Of a stretch of 64,000 nt of DNA, positions 25,315 through 33,471 are shown piece by piece. Every line of letters starts with the position of its first letter. Positions within the stretch are counted from its first letter, which is position 1. The translations under genes and the position numbers were made by a program. Under the pieces are notes generated by a model, which had not been told where the DNA came from, did not search any database, and saw only the letters and a list, made by a program, of their open reading frames with translations. Source of the stretch: AA29 sp041481445 (GTDB lineage: Bacteria; Acidobacteriota; Vicinamibacteria; Fen-336); contig JBGPBV010000009.1 of assembly GCA_041481445.1 (NCBI GenBank), positions 17,131 through 81,130 of the forward strand. The letters are read 5' to 3'.

Positions 25315-27870
25315 TTAGAAAGCGAAGCCGGCGCCGAAGTACACCCGGGTCTGGCCCTCGGTGCGGGCGGCGGCCACGCTGAGCGTGTTCTCGCGCCGCA
25401 GGAAGGAGAGCCAGATCCCGCCCCCGACGCCGGTGTGCCACCGCCGCGAGTCCTCACCCGACAGGAACACCCGGCCGCTGTCCACCAATCCGAACACGCC
25501 GATGGCCCCCGGCACAAGCAGGCGCACCTCGCCGAGGCGGAGCCGCAGCTCCGCGTTCCCCCAGACGGCGGCGTCGCCCGCGTAGCGCTGGATGGCCAGG
25601 CCGCGGACGGTCTCGGTGCCGCCGATGAAGGCGGCCTCCTGCACGGGGTAGGTGCCCCAGACCTGGCGGCCCCCGAGGCGCAGGGCCAGGGTGGGCGCGA
25701 GCGGGAGAGGGGCGGTCAGGAAGTAGGAGGCCTCGCCGTGCACCTCGCCGAAGCCGCTCTGCACCGTCCACATCGCCGGATAGTAGTTGCCTTCGGCGGA
25801 GAGCATGGCGCCCCGCGTGGATGCCCGCACCCCGTTGCGCGTGTCCCAGCGGAGGCTGGTGCCGAGCCCCACCTGGCCGAAGTCCGCCACGCCGTACGGC
25901 CGAGCGAGGGCCAGGTAGTGATCGGGCCGCAGCTCGGTGCGGGTGAACTTCGCCGTCGGGCCCACCCACCAGTCCACGTGCTCGAGCCCGAGCCGGAACC
26001 GCGGCTGGAACAGGTACTGCCGCTGGCCGGAGAGGTAGAAGTCGTCCGGCCGCGTGGCCGTCGTCTCGTTGCCGTAACCGAAGAAGCGGACCAGCTCCAT
26101 GTCGGAGGCGCGCAGGAGCACCTCCGTGCGCTTGCGCGAGTTCGTGCGCAGGAAGTCTCCCTGGTACTCCGCCGCCCAGGCGCCGAGGCCGGTCGCGTAC
26201 GTCGCTCCGATCGACTGCCGGCTGCGGTACGGGTACTTCCGGAACCCGTAGGCGGTGTGCTGGAGCTTGAGGCCGATCACCGCCCCGAGGTCGGGCAGGG
26301 CGCCGAGGGTCAGGAGGGGGCTGGTCGAGGCGTTCGCGTCCATGAGCGGATCGCCGACGTCGTCGACCTCGGGCACGAACGGCTTGTCGCTGTCGGTCGT
26401 GCCGGGACCCTGGACCGTCTGGTTCCGGCCCTCCGCGTCGTAGAAGTGCGTGCCCTCCCCGGCGGAGTCGTCCACGACGTCGTTGCCTCCGCCGCCGATC
26501 ACCCGCACCCGGATCGGCGAATCGATGCGCGGGTGGGACACCACGCGATCGTCGCCACCCTGGAGGTAGATGCGGACCTCGCGCGTCTCACCGGAAAGGA
26601 ACCGGCGGCGGAAGTAGGGTGCGCCGGCCTGGCCGCCTTCCCGCCTCTCCGCCAGCTGCACCTCGATCGACCCGTCCGGGTCCTTGAGGATGTCCGCCCG
26701 CTCCGGACGCTCGGTGCCCCACACCTCCGCCTCGCGCGCGAGCAGCGCGTAGTAGCGCGCGGCGTACTCGGGCAGGAGGCGCCGCCGCGCCTGGAGCTTC
26801 CCGATCATGGCCCGCCCCACGATCTCGAAGTACTCCGGGGGCATCCGCCGCACGGCCTGGCTGAGGACGTCGTCGCCGAGCGACTCCTGGACCTTCCTCG
26901 CCACCTCGTCCCAGGCCGCGCGGTCGAGATCGCCGAGCAGGCGGCGGTCCATGAACCGGTTCGACCAGTTCAGGCCGAGGGGCGGCGGATACTTCTCCTC
27001 GAAGTTCACGAACCGCGAGTGGCCGACCCCCGCCACGGCCAGCACCGCCCCGTCGTACTTCGCGAAGGCCTGGTCGCGGTCCTCCGGGATCGCCTGCAGC
27101 CCCGCCTTGCCCCGGACCCGCGCCCAGCTCCACTGGCGCTGATGGCGGTCCCAGTCGCCGATGAACATGTCGAGCAGGCGCGCCGCGAGATACTGCCGCG
27201 CGTCGACGCGGTTTTCCGGGCTCTGGTCGAGCATCCGGGTCCAGACCTCGTCCCAGTCGTAGACCTTCTCGACGTCCTCGTAGCCGTGCGTCGCCGGCGG
27301 CTGCAGGCGCGGCTTCTCCTCGAGGATGCCCAGCGCGCCCCCGAACTCCTTCCGGAACTCGCCCAGCGCGGGGTCGTCGGCGATCACCACGAACTTGTGG
27401 TCGACGTGGGGCAGGCCGAGGGCGGCCTCCAGGCGGTCCGCGATCATCGGGCCCGCGGGGTTGGCCGCGCTGATCTGGTCCTGCGCGATCCACCGCACGA
27501 ACGTGTCGCGGTACTCGGGGGGCAGGGCGGACTCGGGGTCCTTGTCCACCAGCCGCACGCGGAACTCGCGGCCGTCGCCGGACTCGAAGCGCAGCGACTT
27601 CGTCTGCTTCCCGCCCCCCTTCTTGATGGGCCGGAGCCCTCCCGCGAACGAATGGACGTCGAGCATCTCCACCTCGATGGGGGTCGCCCAGAGGCGGCGG
27701 TAGTTGGGCCCCAGCAGCAGGCGATGGAGGCCCGTAGCCAGGTAATGCGGGTTGGCGGCGACGCGGACGGAGGCCGATTCACCCCTGGCGGCGGCGGCCA
27801 CGAGGAGGAGCATCGACGCGACCGCGGCGCGCGCGGGGAGCGAGATCCAGTCCTGCACCTCTCTTCCCAT
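25315..27870 (-). CDS. BamA/TamA-type outer-membrane barrel with N-terminal kinase-like domain
   Basis: An 851-residue exported protein. After a signal peptide (cleavage near AAARGES), residues about 60-350 contain ARLLDMFIGDWDRHQRQW and IPEDRDQAFAKYDG, a pattern like the catalytic and metal-binding segments of HipA/Fam20-type atypical kinases. A short beta region (about 425-500, VIGGGGNDVVDDSAGEG) leads to a C-terminal Omp85/surface-antigen barrel (about 540-851) with GTSLRWDTRNG, IGGTETVRGL and a closing strand ending in FGAGFAF. The ATG at 27870 has no Shine-Dalgarno sequence; the GTG at 27858 has GGAAGAGAG before it and may be the true start. It is divergent from the DUF255-AKR fusion. 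The kinase call is inference from two motifs. Confidence 0.8.
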   Translation of the reverse strand: MGREVQDWISLPARAAVASMLLLVAAAARGESASVRVAANPHYLATGLHRLLLGPNYRRLWATPIEVEMLDVHSFAGGLRPIKKGGGKQTKSLRFESGDGREFRVRLVDKDPESALPPEYRDTFVRWIAQDQISAANPAGPMIADRLEAALGLPHVDHKFVVIADDPALGEFRKEFGGALGILEEKPRLQPPATHGYEDVEKVYDWDEVWTRMLDQSPENRVDARQYLAARLLDMFIGDWDRHQRQWSWARVRGKAGLQAIPEDRDQAFAKYDGAVLAVAGVGHSRFVNFEEKYPPPLGLNWSNRFMDRRLLGDLDRAAWDEVARKVQESLGDDVLSQAVRRMPPEYFEIVGRAMIGKLQARRRLLPEYAARYYALLAREAEVWGTERPERADILKDPDGSIEVQLAERREGGQAGAPYFRRRFLSGETREVRIYLQGGDDRVVSHPRIDSPIRVRVIGGGGNDVVDDSAGEGTHFYDAEGRNQTVQGPGTTDSDKPFVPEVDDVGDPLMDANASTSPLLTLGALPDLGAVIGLKLQHTAYGFRKYPYRSRQSIGATYATGLGAWAAEYQGDFLRTNSRKRTEVLLRASDMELVRFFGYGNETTATRPDDFYLSGQRQYLFQPRFRLGLEHVDWWVGPTAKFTRTELRPDHYLALARPYGVADFGQVGLGTSLRWDTRNGVRASTRGAMLSAEGNYYPAMWTVQSGFGEVHGEASYFLTAPLPLAPTLALRLGGRQVWGTYPVQEAAFIGGTETVRGLAIQRYAGDAAVWGNAELRLRLGEVRLLVPGAIGVFGLVDSGRVFLSGEDSRRWHTGVGGGIWLSFLRRENTLSVAAARTEGQTRVYFGAGFAF

Positions 27871-27903
27871 ATGACTACGGAAGGAGCGGCGCGTGGGCTG
27901 TGC

Positions 27904-27909
27904 TAGGGT
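27904..27909 (+). promoter_or_regulatory. Candidate -10 box of the DUF255-AKR fusion gene
   Basis: TAGGGT lies 6 nt before the ATG at 27916, the same hexamer and spacing as before the gene at 12062. There is no Shine-Dalgarno sequence. Confidence 0.4.
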
Positions 27910-27915
27910 GTTTTG

Positions 27916-30900
27916 ATGAACGCGGACGCGCCCCGCCACACCAACCGCCTGGCCCAGTCCACCAGCCCCTATCTCCTGCAGCACGCGCACAATCCCGTGG
28001 ACTGGCACCCGTGGGGCGAGGAGGCGCTGGCCCGGGCCCGCGCCGAGGACAAGCCGATCCTGCTCAGCATCGGCTACTCCGCCTGCCACTGGTGTCACGT
28101 GATGGAGCGCGAGTCCTTCGAGGACGAGGAGATCGCCCGCTTCATGAACGAGCACTTCGTGCCGGTCAAGGTGGACCGCGAGGAGCGGCCCGACCTCGAC
28201 GACATCTACATGGCGGCCACCCTGGCCATGAACGAGGGGCAGGGCGGCTGGCCCATGACCGTCTTCCTCACCCCCGACCAGGAGCCGTTCTTCGCCGGCA
28301 CCTACTTCCCGCCCACCGACCGCGGGGGCCGTCCCGGCTTCCGCACCGTGCTCGAGCGCCTGGCCGAGATGTGGCAGCGCGATCGCGAGGGCCTGCGCGC
28401 GCAGGGGGCCGAAGTCGCGCGGTTCCTGCGCGAGAACACGCGCGCCGCTCCCGGCCTCTCCGTCGGAGAGGACGACCTGCGCAAGGCGGTCGGGCAATTC
28501 GCACGGGATTTCGATTCCCGCTGGGGCGGCTTCGGGGGCGCCCCCAAGTTCCCTCCCTCGGCCGGCCTCTCCCTCCTCCTGCGCGCCCACCGCCGCTTCG
28601 GCGACCCGAGCGCCCTCGAGATGGCCACCCGCACGCTGGAGATGATGGCCCGCGGGGGCATGCACGACCAGATCGGCGGAGGGTTCCATCGCTACTCGGT
28701 GGACGAGCGGTGGCTGGTGCCGCACTTCGAGAAGATGCTGTACGACAACGCGCAGCTCGCCCGCGTGTACCTCGAGGCCTTCCAGGCCACCGGCGAGGGA
28801 GCCTGGCGCGCCGTGGCCAAGGACATCTTCGACTACGTGCTCGGCGAGATGACGTCGCCGGAGGGCGGCTTCTACTCGGCGACGGACGCGGACTCGGAGG
28901 GAGAGGAGGGCCGCTTCTTCGTGTGGACGCCGGCGGAGGTGCGCTCAGCGCTCGGCAACGAGGAGCAGGCCCGCCTCTTCTGCGCGGCCTACGACGTCAC
29001 CGACTCCGGCAACTTCGAGGGCCGCAGCATCCCCCACCTGGCCCGGCCCCTCGCCGACGTGGCGGCCGAGCTGCGCCTTCCCATGGAGGGGCTCGAGTCG
29101 ACCCTGGCCGCCGCCCGCGCGCGACTGTACGCCGCGCGGGCGCAGCGCGTGCCCCCCGGCCTCGACGACAAGGTCCTCACCGCCTGGAACGGCCTCATGA
29201 TCGGAGCCTTCGCGGAGGGCTTCCGCGTGACCGGAGAGGCGCGGTACGGCGACGCCGCCGCCCGCGCCGCCTCGTTCCTCCGTGCGCGCCACGTCGCCGA
29301 GGGCGGGGCGCTCCTCCGCACGTCGCGCGGCGGGCGCGCCCACCTGGCCGCCTACCTCGAGGACTACGCGTACCTCGCCGCCGGGCTCCTCGACCTCTAC
29401 GAGGCCGCCGGCGACGCCGGCCACCTGCGCGAGGCGGAGCGCCTGGCCGAGCGGATGCGGGCCGACTTCAGGGCCGAGGAGGGCGGGTTCTACTCGACGG
29501 CGCGGGATCACGAGTCGCTGATCGTCCGGCACCGCGAAGGCCACGACGGCGCCACTCCCGCCGCGAGCGCTACAGCCGCCCACGTGCTGGCCCGCCTGTC
29601 CTACCACCTCGACCGCGAGGACCTGCGCGAGGAGGCCGCGGCGGCGGTGCGGGCCTGGGGCAAGGCGATCGCGCGCCAGCCGCGCGCGTTCGCGACGAGC
29701 CTGGCCGTCGTCGACCTGCTCCTGGAGGGGCCGGTGGAGCTGGCCCTGGTCGGAGCCGAAGACGACCCGGGCCGGGAGGCGCTGCGGGCGGAGCTGGCCC
29801 GGCACTACCTGCCCAACCGGATCGTCGCGCTGCACGATCCCGTCCGCGGGCCGTCCGACCTGCCGCTGCTGGCCGGAAAGGACACCGTCGGGGGCCGGTC
29901 CGCGTTGTACGTGTGCCGCCACTTCGCCTGCCAGCGGCCGCTCACCGACGCCGTCGACGTCGCGGGAGCCCTGGCCGCCGGGGCGCCGGCGGGCCCGGAC
30001 GTCTCTCGCACCGCGCTGGCCGCGGCCGCGCAGGCGGGCGCGGCCACCGCCGAGGCCACGGCCGCCTTCGCGCAACGTCCACCCCGTGCGGGCGCCGGCT
30101 TCGTGATCCTGGGTCGCACGGGCCTCTCCGGCAGCCGGCTCGGGTTCGGCGGCTACCGCGTGGACGACGAGACCCCCGAGCACCGGCGCGCGCTCGCCGA
30201 TGCCGTCGCCGCCGGCGTGAACGTCATCGACACCTCCACCAACTACACCGACGGCGCCAGCGAGAGGCTGGTCGGCGAGGCATTGCGCGATCTCGACGCG
30301 GCGGATGCCCTTCGGCGTGAGGAGGCGATCGTCGTCTCGAAGATCGGCTACATGCAGGGGGAGAACCTCCAGCGGGCCCAGGAGCGCGAGGCGGCCGGGC
30401 GCCCGTTCCCCGAGGTGGTGAAGTACGGCGAGGGGGTCTGGCACTGCGTCCACGCCGAGTTCCTGGCCGACCAGCTCCCGCGGTCGCTCGCGCGCCTCCA
30501 GCTCGAGACCCTCGACGTCTGCCTGCTGCACAACCCCGAATACTTCCTCCTGGACGCCCACGAGCGCAGCCACGGCCCGCTCGACCGCCGCCGGGACGAG
30601 TTCTACCGCCGGCTCTCCGAATCGTTCGCGTTCCTCGAGGAGCAGGTGGGGAGCGGGCGCATCCGCGCGTACGGCGTCTCGTCGAACACGTGCACGCGGC
30701 CGGCGAACGATCCCGAGGCGACCTCGCTCTCACGGATGCTGGAGGCGGCGGTCAAGGGAGCGGGGCCCGATCACCACTTCCGCGTCCTGCAGCTCCCGTT
30801 GAACCTGTTCGAATCGGGGGCCGCTCTCGAGAGGAACGACGGGCCGGGCCTCGAGCGAACGGTCCTGGACACGGCGCGGACGGCCGGGCTCGGCGTCCTC

Positions 30901-31560
30901 GTCAACCGGCCGCTCAACGCGATGGTGGACGAGGCCCTCGTGCGCCTGGCCTCCGTGCGGGTGCCGGCTCGGGAGGTCGAGCTCGCGGACGCGTTCGCCG
31001 CGCTCGACTCGCTCGAGGGCGAGTACCGGACGACGATCGCCTCCCACCTCCAGCCCGCGGAGCGCGGCGTCCCGCCCGCCGACTTCTTTCGCTGGTCGAC
31101 CGAGCTTGCCTCCGTCGCGCCGCACGTGCAGGGCCTCGAGCACTGGCAGTCGCTGCAAGAGCACCGGATCCTGCCCCGGTTCGCGCAGGCCCTCCAGGCC
31201 CTGGACCGCCATCTCACGGGCGCGCTCGGCCAGGAGTGGCAGGGCTGGCGCGCGCGGTATGTTCCCGCCCTGCACAAGGCGCTCAGCGAGATGCGGCGGC
31301 AGGCCGCGGAGAAGAGCGCGGCGAGGGTCGCGCGGGTCGAGGCCGTCCTCGATCCGCTCCTCCCGCCCGAGCGCCGGGGCGAGACTCTCTCCCGCAAGGC
31401 GCTGTGGGTCGTGGCCCACACCCCGGGCGTGAGCAGCGTGCTGGTGGGCATGCGCGATCCCGACTACGTGCGCGACGCCGGCGCCGTCCTCTCCTGGCCG
31501 GCCCTGGACGACCCCATCCGAGTCTACCGGGCGCTGCGGAACCTCGACCTCTCGTCGTAG
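27916..31560 (+). CDS. Fusion of YyaL/DUF255 thioredoxin-like protein with aldo/keto reductase
   Basis: One uninterrupted 1214-residue frame. Residues 1-690 are a complete DUF255/YyaL protein: the thioredoxin-like domain with HNPVDWHPWGEEAL and the CxxC pair C57-H-W-C60, then the (alpha/alpha)6 barrel related to N-acylglucosamine 2-epimerases and the terminal CRHFACQRPL. After an Ala-rich linker (about 695-715), residues 720-1214 form an aldo/keto reductase-like domain. Its tetrad appears complete: Asp772 and Tyr777 (DTSTNYTDGASE), Lys809 (VVSKIGY) and His872 (VCLLHNPE). The AKR part is longer than the usual 320 residues, with an extended helical C-terminus. Both parts are cytosolic. The substrate is unknown. 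A sequencing artefact is unlikely because the junction lies within one continuous frame. Confidence 0.9.
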   Translation: MNADAPRHTNRLAQSTSPYLLQHAHNPVDWHPWGEEALARARAEDKPILLSIGYSACHWCHVMERESFEDEEIARFMNEHFVPVKVDREERPDLDDIYMAATLAMNEGQGGWPMTVFLTPDQEPFFAGTYFPPTDRGGRPGFRTVLERLAEMWQRDREGLRAQGAEVARFLRENTRAAPGLSVGEDDLRKAVGQFARDFDSRWGGFGGAPKFPPSAGLSLLLRAHRRFGDPSALEMATRTLEMMARGGMHDQIGGGFHRYSVDERWLVPHFEKMLYDNAQLARVYLEAFQATGEGAWRAVAKDIFDYVLGEMTSPEGGFYSATDADSEGEEGRFFVWTPAEVRSALGNEEQARLFCAAYDVTDSGNFEGRSIPHLARPLADVAAELRLPMEGLESTLAAARARLYAARAQRVPPGLDDKVLTAWNGLMIGAFAEGFRVTGEARYGDAAARAASFLRARHVAEGGALLRTSRGGRAHLAAYLEDYAYLAAGLLDLYEAAGDAGHLREAERLAERMRADFRAEEGGFYSTARDHESLIVRHREGHDGATPAASATAAHVLARLSYHLDREDLREEAAAAVRAWGKAIARQPRAFATSLAVVDLLLEGPVELALVGAEDDPGREALRAELARHYLPNRIVALHDPVRGPSDLPLLAGKDTVGGRSALYVCRHFACQRPLTDAVDVAGALAAGAPAGPDVSRTALAAAAQAGAATAEATAAFAQRPPRAGAGFVILGRTGLSGSRLGFGGYRVDDETPEHRRALADAVAAGVNVIDTSTNYTDGASERLVGEALRDLDAADALRREEAIVVSKIGYMQGENLQRAQEREAAGRPFPEVVKYGEGVWHCVHAEFLADQLPRSLARLQLETLDVCLLHNPEYFLLDAHERSHGPLDRRRDEFYRRLSESFAFLEEQVGSGRIRAYGVSSNTCTRPANDPEATSLSRMLEAAVKGAGPDHHFRVLQLPLNLFESGAALERNDGPGLERTVLDTARTAGLGVLVNRPLNAMVDEALVRLASVRVPAREVELADAFAALDSLEGEYRTTIASHLQPAERGVPPADFFRWSTELASVAPHVQGLEHWQSLQEHRILPRFAQALQALDRHLTGALGQEWQGWRARYVPALHKALSEMRRQAAEKSAARVARVEAVLDPLLPPERRGETLSRKALWVVAHTPGVSSVLVGMRDPDYVRDAGAVLSWPALDDPIRVYRALRNLDLSS

Positions 31561-31644
31561 CGCCCCCGGCGCGTTGGCGCGGGCTCGGCCGCGGGGACGG
31601 GCCCGGGGACGCCGGGGCGCTCGTCGTGCGACCATGACGCGCGA

Positions 31645-33381
31645 ATGACCACTCCGGCGGACGTCCTGCGCTTCGGGCCGTTCCGTCTCGACCCCGCGAA
31701 GCGCGTCCTTTGGCGCGGCCACGAGGTCGTGCCCCTGGCGCCGCGCGCGCTCGACCTCCTCATCGCCCTCGCCGAGCAGCAGGGCGACGTCGTGCCCAAG
31801 CAGACGCTGATGGACCGCGTGTGGCCGGGCACGTTCGTGGAGGAGGCCAACCTCAGCGTCAACGTCTCCGCGCTGCGCAAGGCGCTGGGCCGCCAGCCGG
31901 ACGGCAAGCCCTACATCGAGACGCTGGCCCGGCGCGGATACCGGCTGGCCGTCCCCGTCAAGGCCGCCGCCGCGCGCCCGCCCTCGCTGGCGGTGCTGCC
32001 GTTCAAGCGCCTGTCCGCCGTGGCCGAGGACGAGTACCTCGCCGTCGGCCTCGCGGACGCGCTCATCGCCCGCCTGAGCCGCCTGGGACGCGTGGCCGTC
32101 CGGCCCACCAGCGCCGTGATGAAGTATGGCAGCCCCGGCACCGACGCCCAGGAGGCCGGACGGGCGCTCCAGGTCGACGCCGTGGTCGACGGCACGCTGC
32201 AGCGCGACGGCTCGCGGCTGCGCATCGCCGTCCAGCTCGTGCCCGTCGGGGGCGACGGGCCGACGTGGACCCACACCTTCGAGACGGAGATGACGGGGCT
32301 CTTCGCCGTCCAGGACGCGATGGCCGAGCAGGTGGCGCACGCGCTGGCCCTCGAGCTGCGCGAGCCGGAGCGCCGGCTGCTCGCCCACCGCCACACCCAG
32401 GACCTGGCCGCCCAGGAGGCCTACCTCAAGGGCCGCTTCTTCTGGAGCCGGCTCACCGGCCCGGGGATCCAGAGGGCGTTCGCGGCCTTCCAGGAGGCGG
32501 CGGAGCTCGACCCCGACTACGCGCTGCCCCATGCCGGCCTCGCCGACGCCTGCCTGGTCCTCGGCTTTGCGGGGGTGCTCCCTCCCGCCGCGGCCTGGGA
32601 GCACGCCGAGGACGAGGCGCGCCAGGCCCTCGAGCGCGACGAGGGCCTGGCCGAGGCCCACGTCTCGAGCGCCTACGTGGCCCTCTTCCAGGACTGGGAC
32701 TGGCCGGCGGCGCGGCGCGAGCTGGACCGCGCGGCCGAGCTCGGCCCGCACACCTCCAGCGTCCGTCTGTGGCGCGGGCTCTATCTCGCGATCCTGGGCC
32801 GCTTCGACGAGGCGGGGCGCGAGATCGCCCACGCCCACCACCTCGACCCGCTCTCCGTGGTCACGACGACCGTCACCGGCCTCCAGGCCTACCTCAGCGG
32901 GGATCACGAGGCCGAGATGCGGCACCATCGCGCGGCCGTCGAGCTCGACCCGCATCACTTCGTCGGCCACTGGGGCCTGGGCCTGGCCCTGCAGGGCCAG
33001 GGCAAGCATCGCGAAGCCCTGGCCGCCCACCGCGAGGCGGTGCGGCTGGCGCCCGAGGCGACCTTCCTCCAACCGGTCCTGGCCCGCAGCCTCGCCCTGG
33101 CCGGGGAGGCCGCGGAGGCGCGCACGACGCTCGAGGCCGCAAAGCGCTCGGCCCCGAACCTCTCCGCCTACCAGGAGGCCACCGTCCTGGTCGCGCTCCG
33201 GCGCTCCGCGGCCGCCCTGGACGCGCTCGAGCGCGCGGGAGAGGCGCGCGATCCCTGGCTGGTCCTGCTCAAGGTCGACCCGATGCTCGACCCGCTGCGC
33301 GCGCAACCGCGTTTCCGGCGTCTCCTCGGGCGCGTCTTCCGTCGCGCCAAGGACCCCGCCGACCCGATCGCCCGCGACTGA
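31645..33381 (+). CDS. Winged-helix transcriptional regulator with TolB-N-like and TPR domains
   Basis: A 578-residue protein. The OmpR/CadC-type winged helix (about 8-107) has RFGPFRLDPAKRVLWRGHEV, the transactivation loop and recognition helix VNVSALRKALG, and the wing IETLARRGYRL. A TolB-N/FlgO-like region follows (about 110-245, SLAVLPFKRLSAVAEDEYLA), then TPRs to the end (about 255-560). Unlike CadC it has no TM helix, so it should sense something in the cytosol through its TPRs. Target genes are unknown; it reads in the same direction as the GrpE-like gene downstream, which has its own promoter. The TolB-N-TPR part parallels that of the kinase at 3.7 kb. Confidence 0.9.
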   Translation: MTTPADVLRFGPFRLDPAKRVLWRGHEVVPLAPRALDLLIALAEQQGDVVPKQTLMDRVWPGTFVEEANLSVNVSALRKALGRQPDGKPYIETLARRGYRLAVPVKAAAARPPSLAVLPFKRLSAVAEDEYLAVGLADALIARLSRLGRVAVRPTSAVMKYGSPGTDAQEAGRALQVDAVVDGTLQRDGSRLRIAVQLVPVGGDGPTWTHTFETEMTGLFAVQDAMAEQVAHALALELREPERRLLAHRHTQDLAAQEAYLKGRFFWSRLTGPGIQRAFAAFQEAAELDPDYALPHAGLADACLVLGFAGVLPPAAAWEHAEDEARQALERDEGLAEAHVSSAYVALFQDWDWPAARRELDRAAELGPHTSSVRLWRGLYLAILGRFDEAGREIAHAHHLDPLSVVTTTVTGLQAYLSGDHEAEMRHHRAAVELDPHHFVGHWGLGLALQGQGKHREALAAHREAVRLAPEATFLQPVLARSLALAGEAAEARTTLEAAKRSAPNLSAYQEATVLVALRRSAAALDALERAGEARDPWLVLLKVDPMLDPLRAQPRFRRLLGRVFRRAKDPADPIARD

Positions 33382-33410
33382 GGCCTCGCCAGGGGTCGCG
33401 ACGTCCATCG

Positions 33411-33439
33411 TCGCAATCACCGGCCGCGGACGGTATACT
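33411..33439 (+). promoter_or_regulatory. Candidate promoter of the GrpE-like membrane protein gene
   Basis: TATACT (33434-33439) is a near-consensus -10 box with TCGCAA 17 nt upstream as a weak -35. The predicted start falls near 33446, upstream of the GTG at 33472 with its GGAGG, which excludes the earlier GTG at 33442. Confidence 0.5.
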
Positions 33440-33471
33440 GCGTGCGAGCGGATCCCGCCGGCGGAGGCCGC

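Noticed and set aside
24574..27906. 1110-codon open frame antisense to the barrel and repeat protein genes
   Set aside because: Spans three sense-strand genes and their gaps; the product is a composition artefact.
31561..31644. Possible promoter or small gene between the AKR fusion and the winged-helix gene
   Set aside because: The 84 bases are almost entirely G and C, with no -10-like box or ribosome-binding site that I can support.
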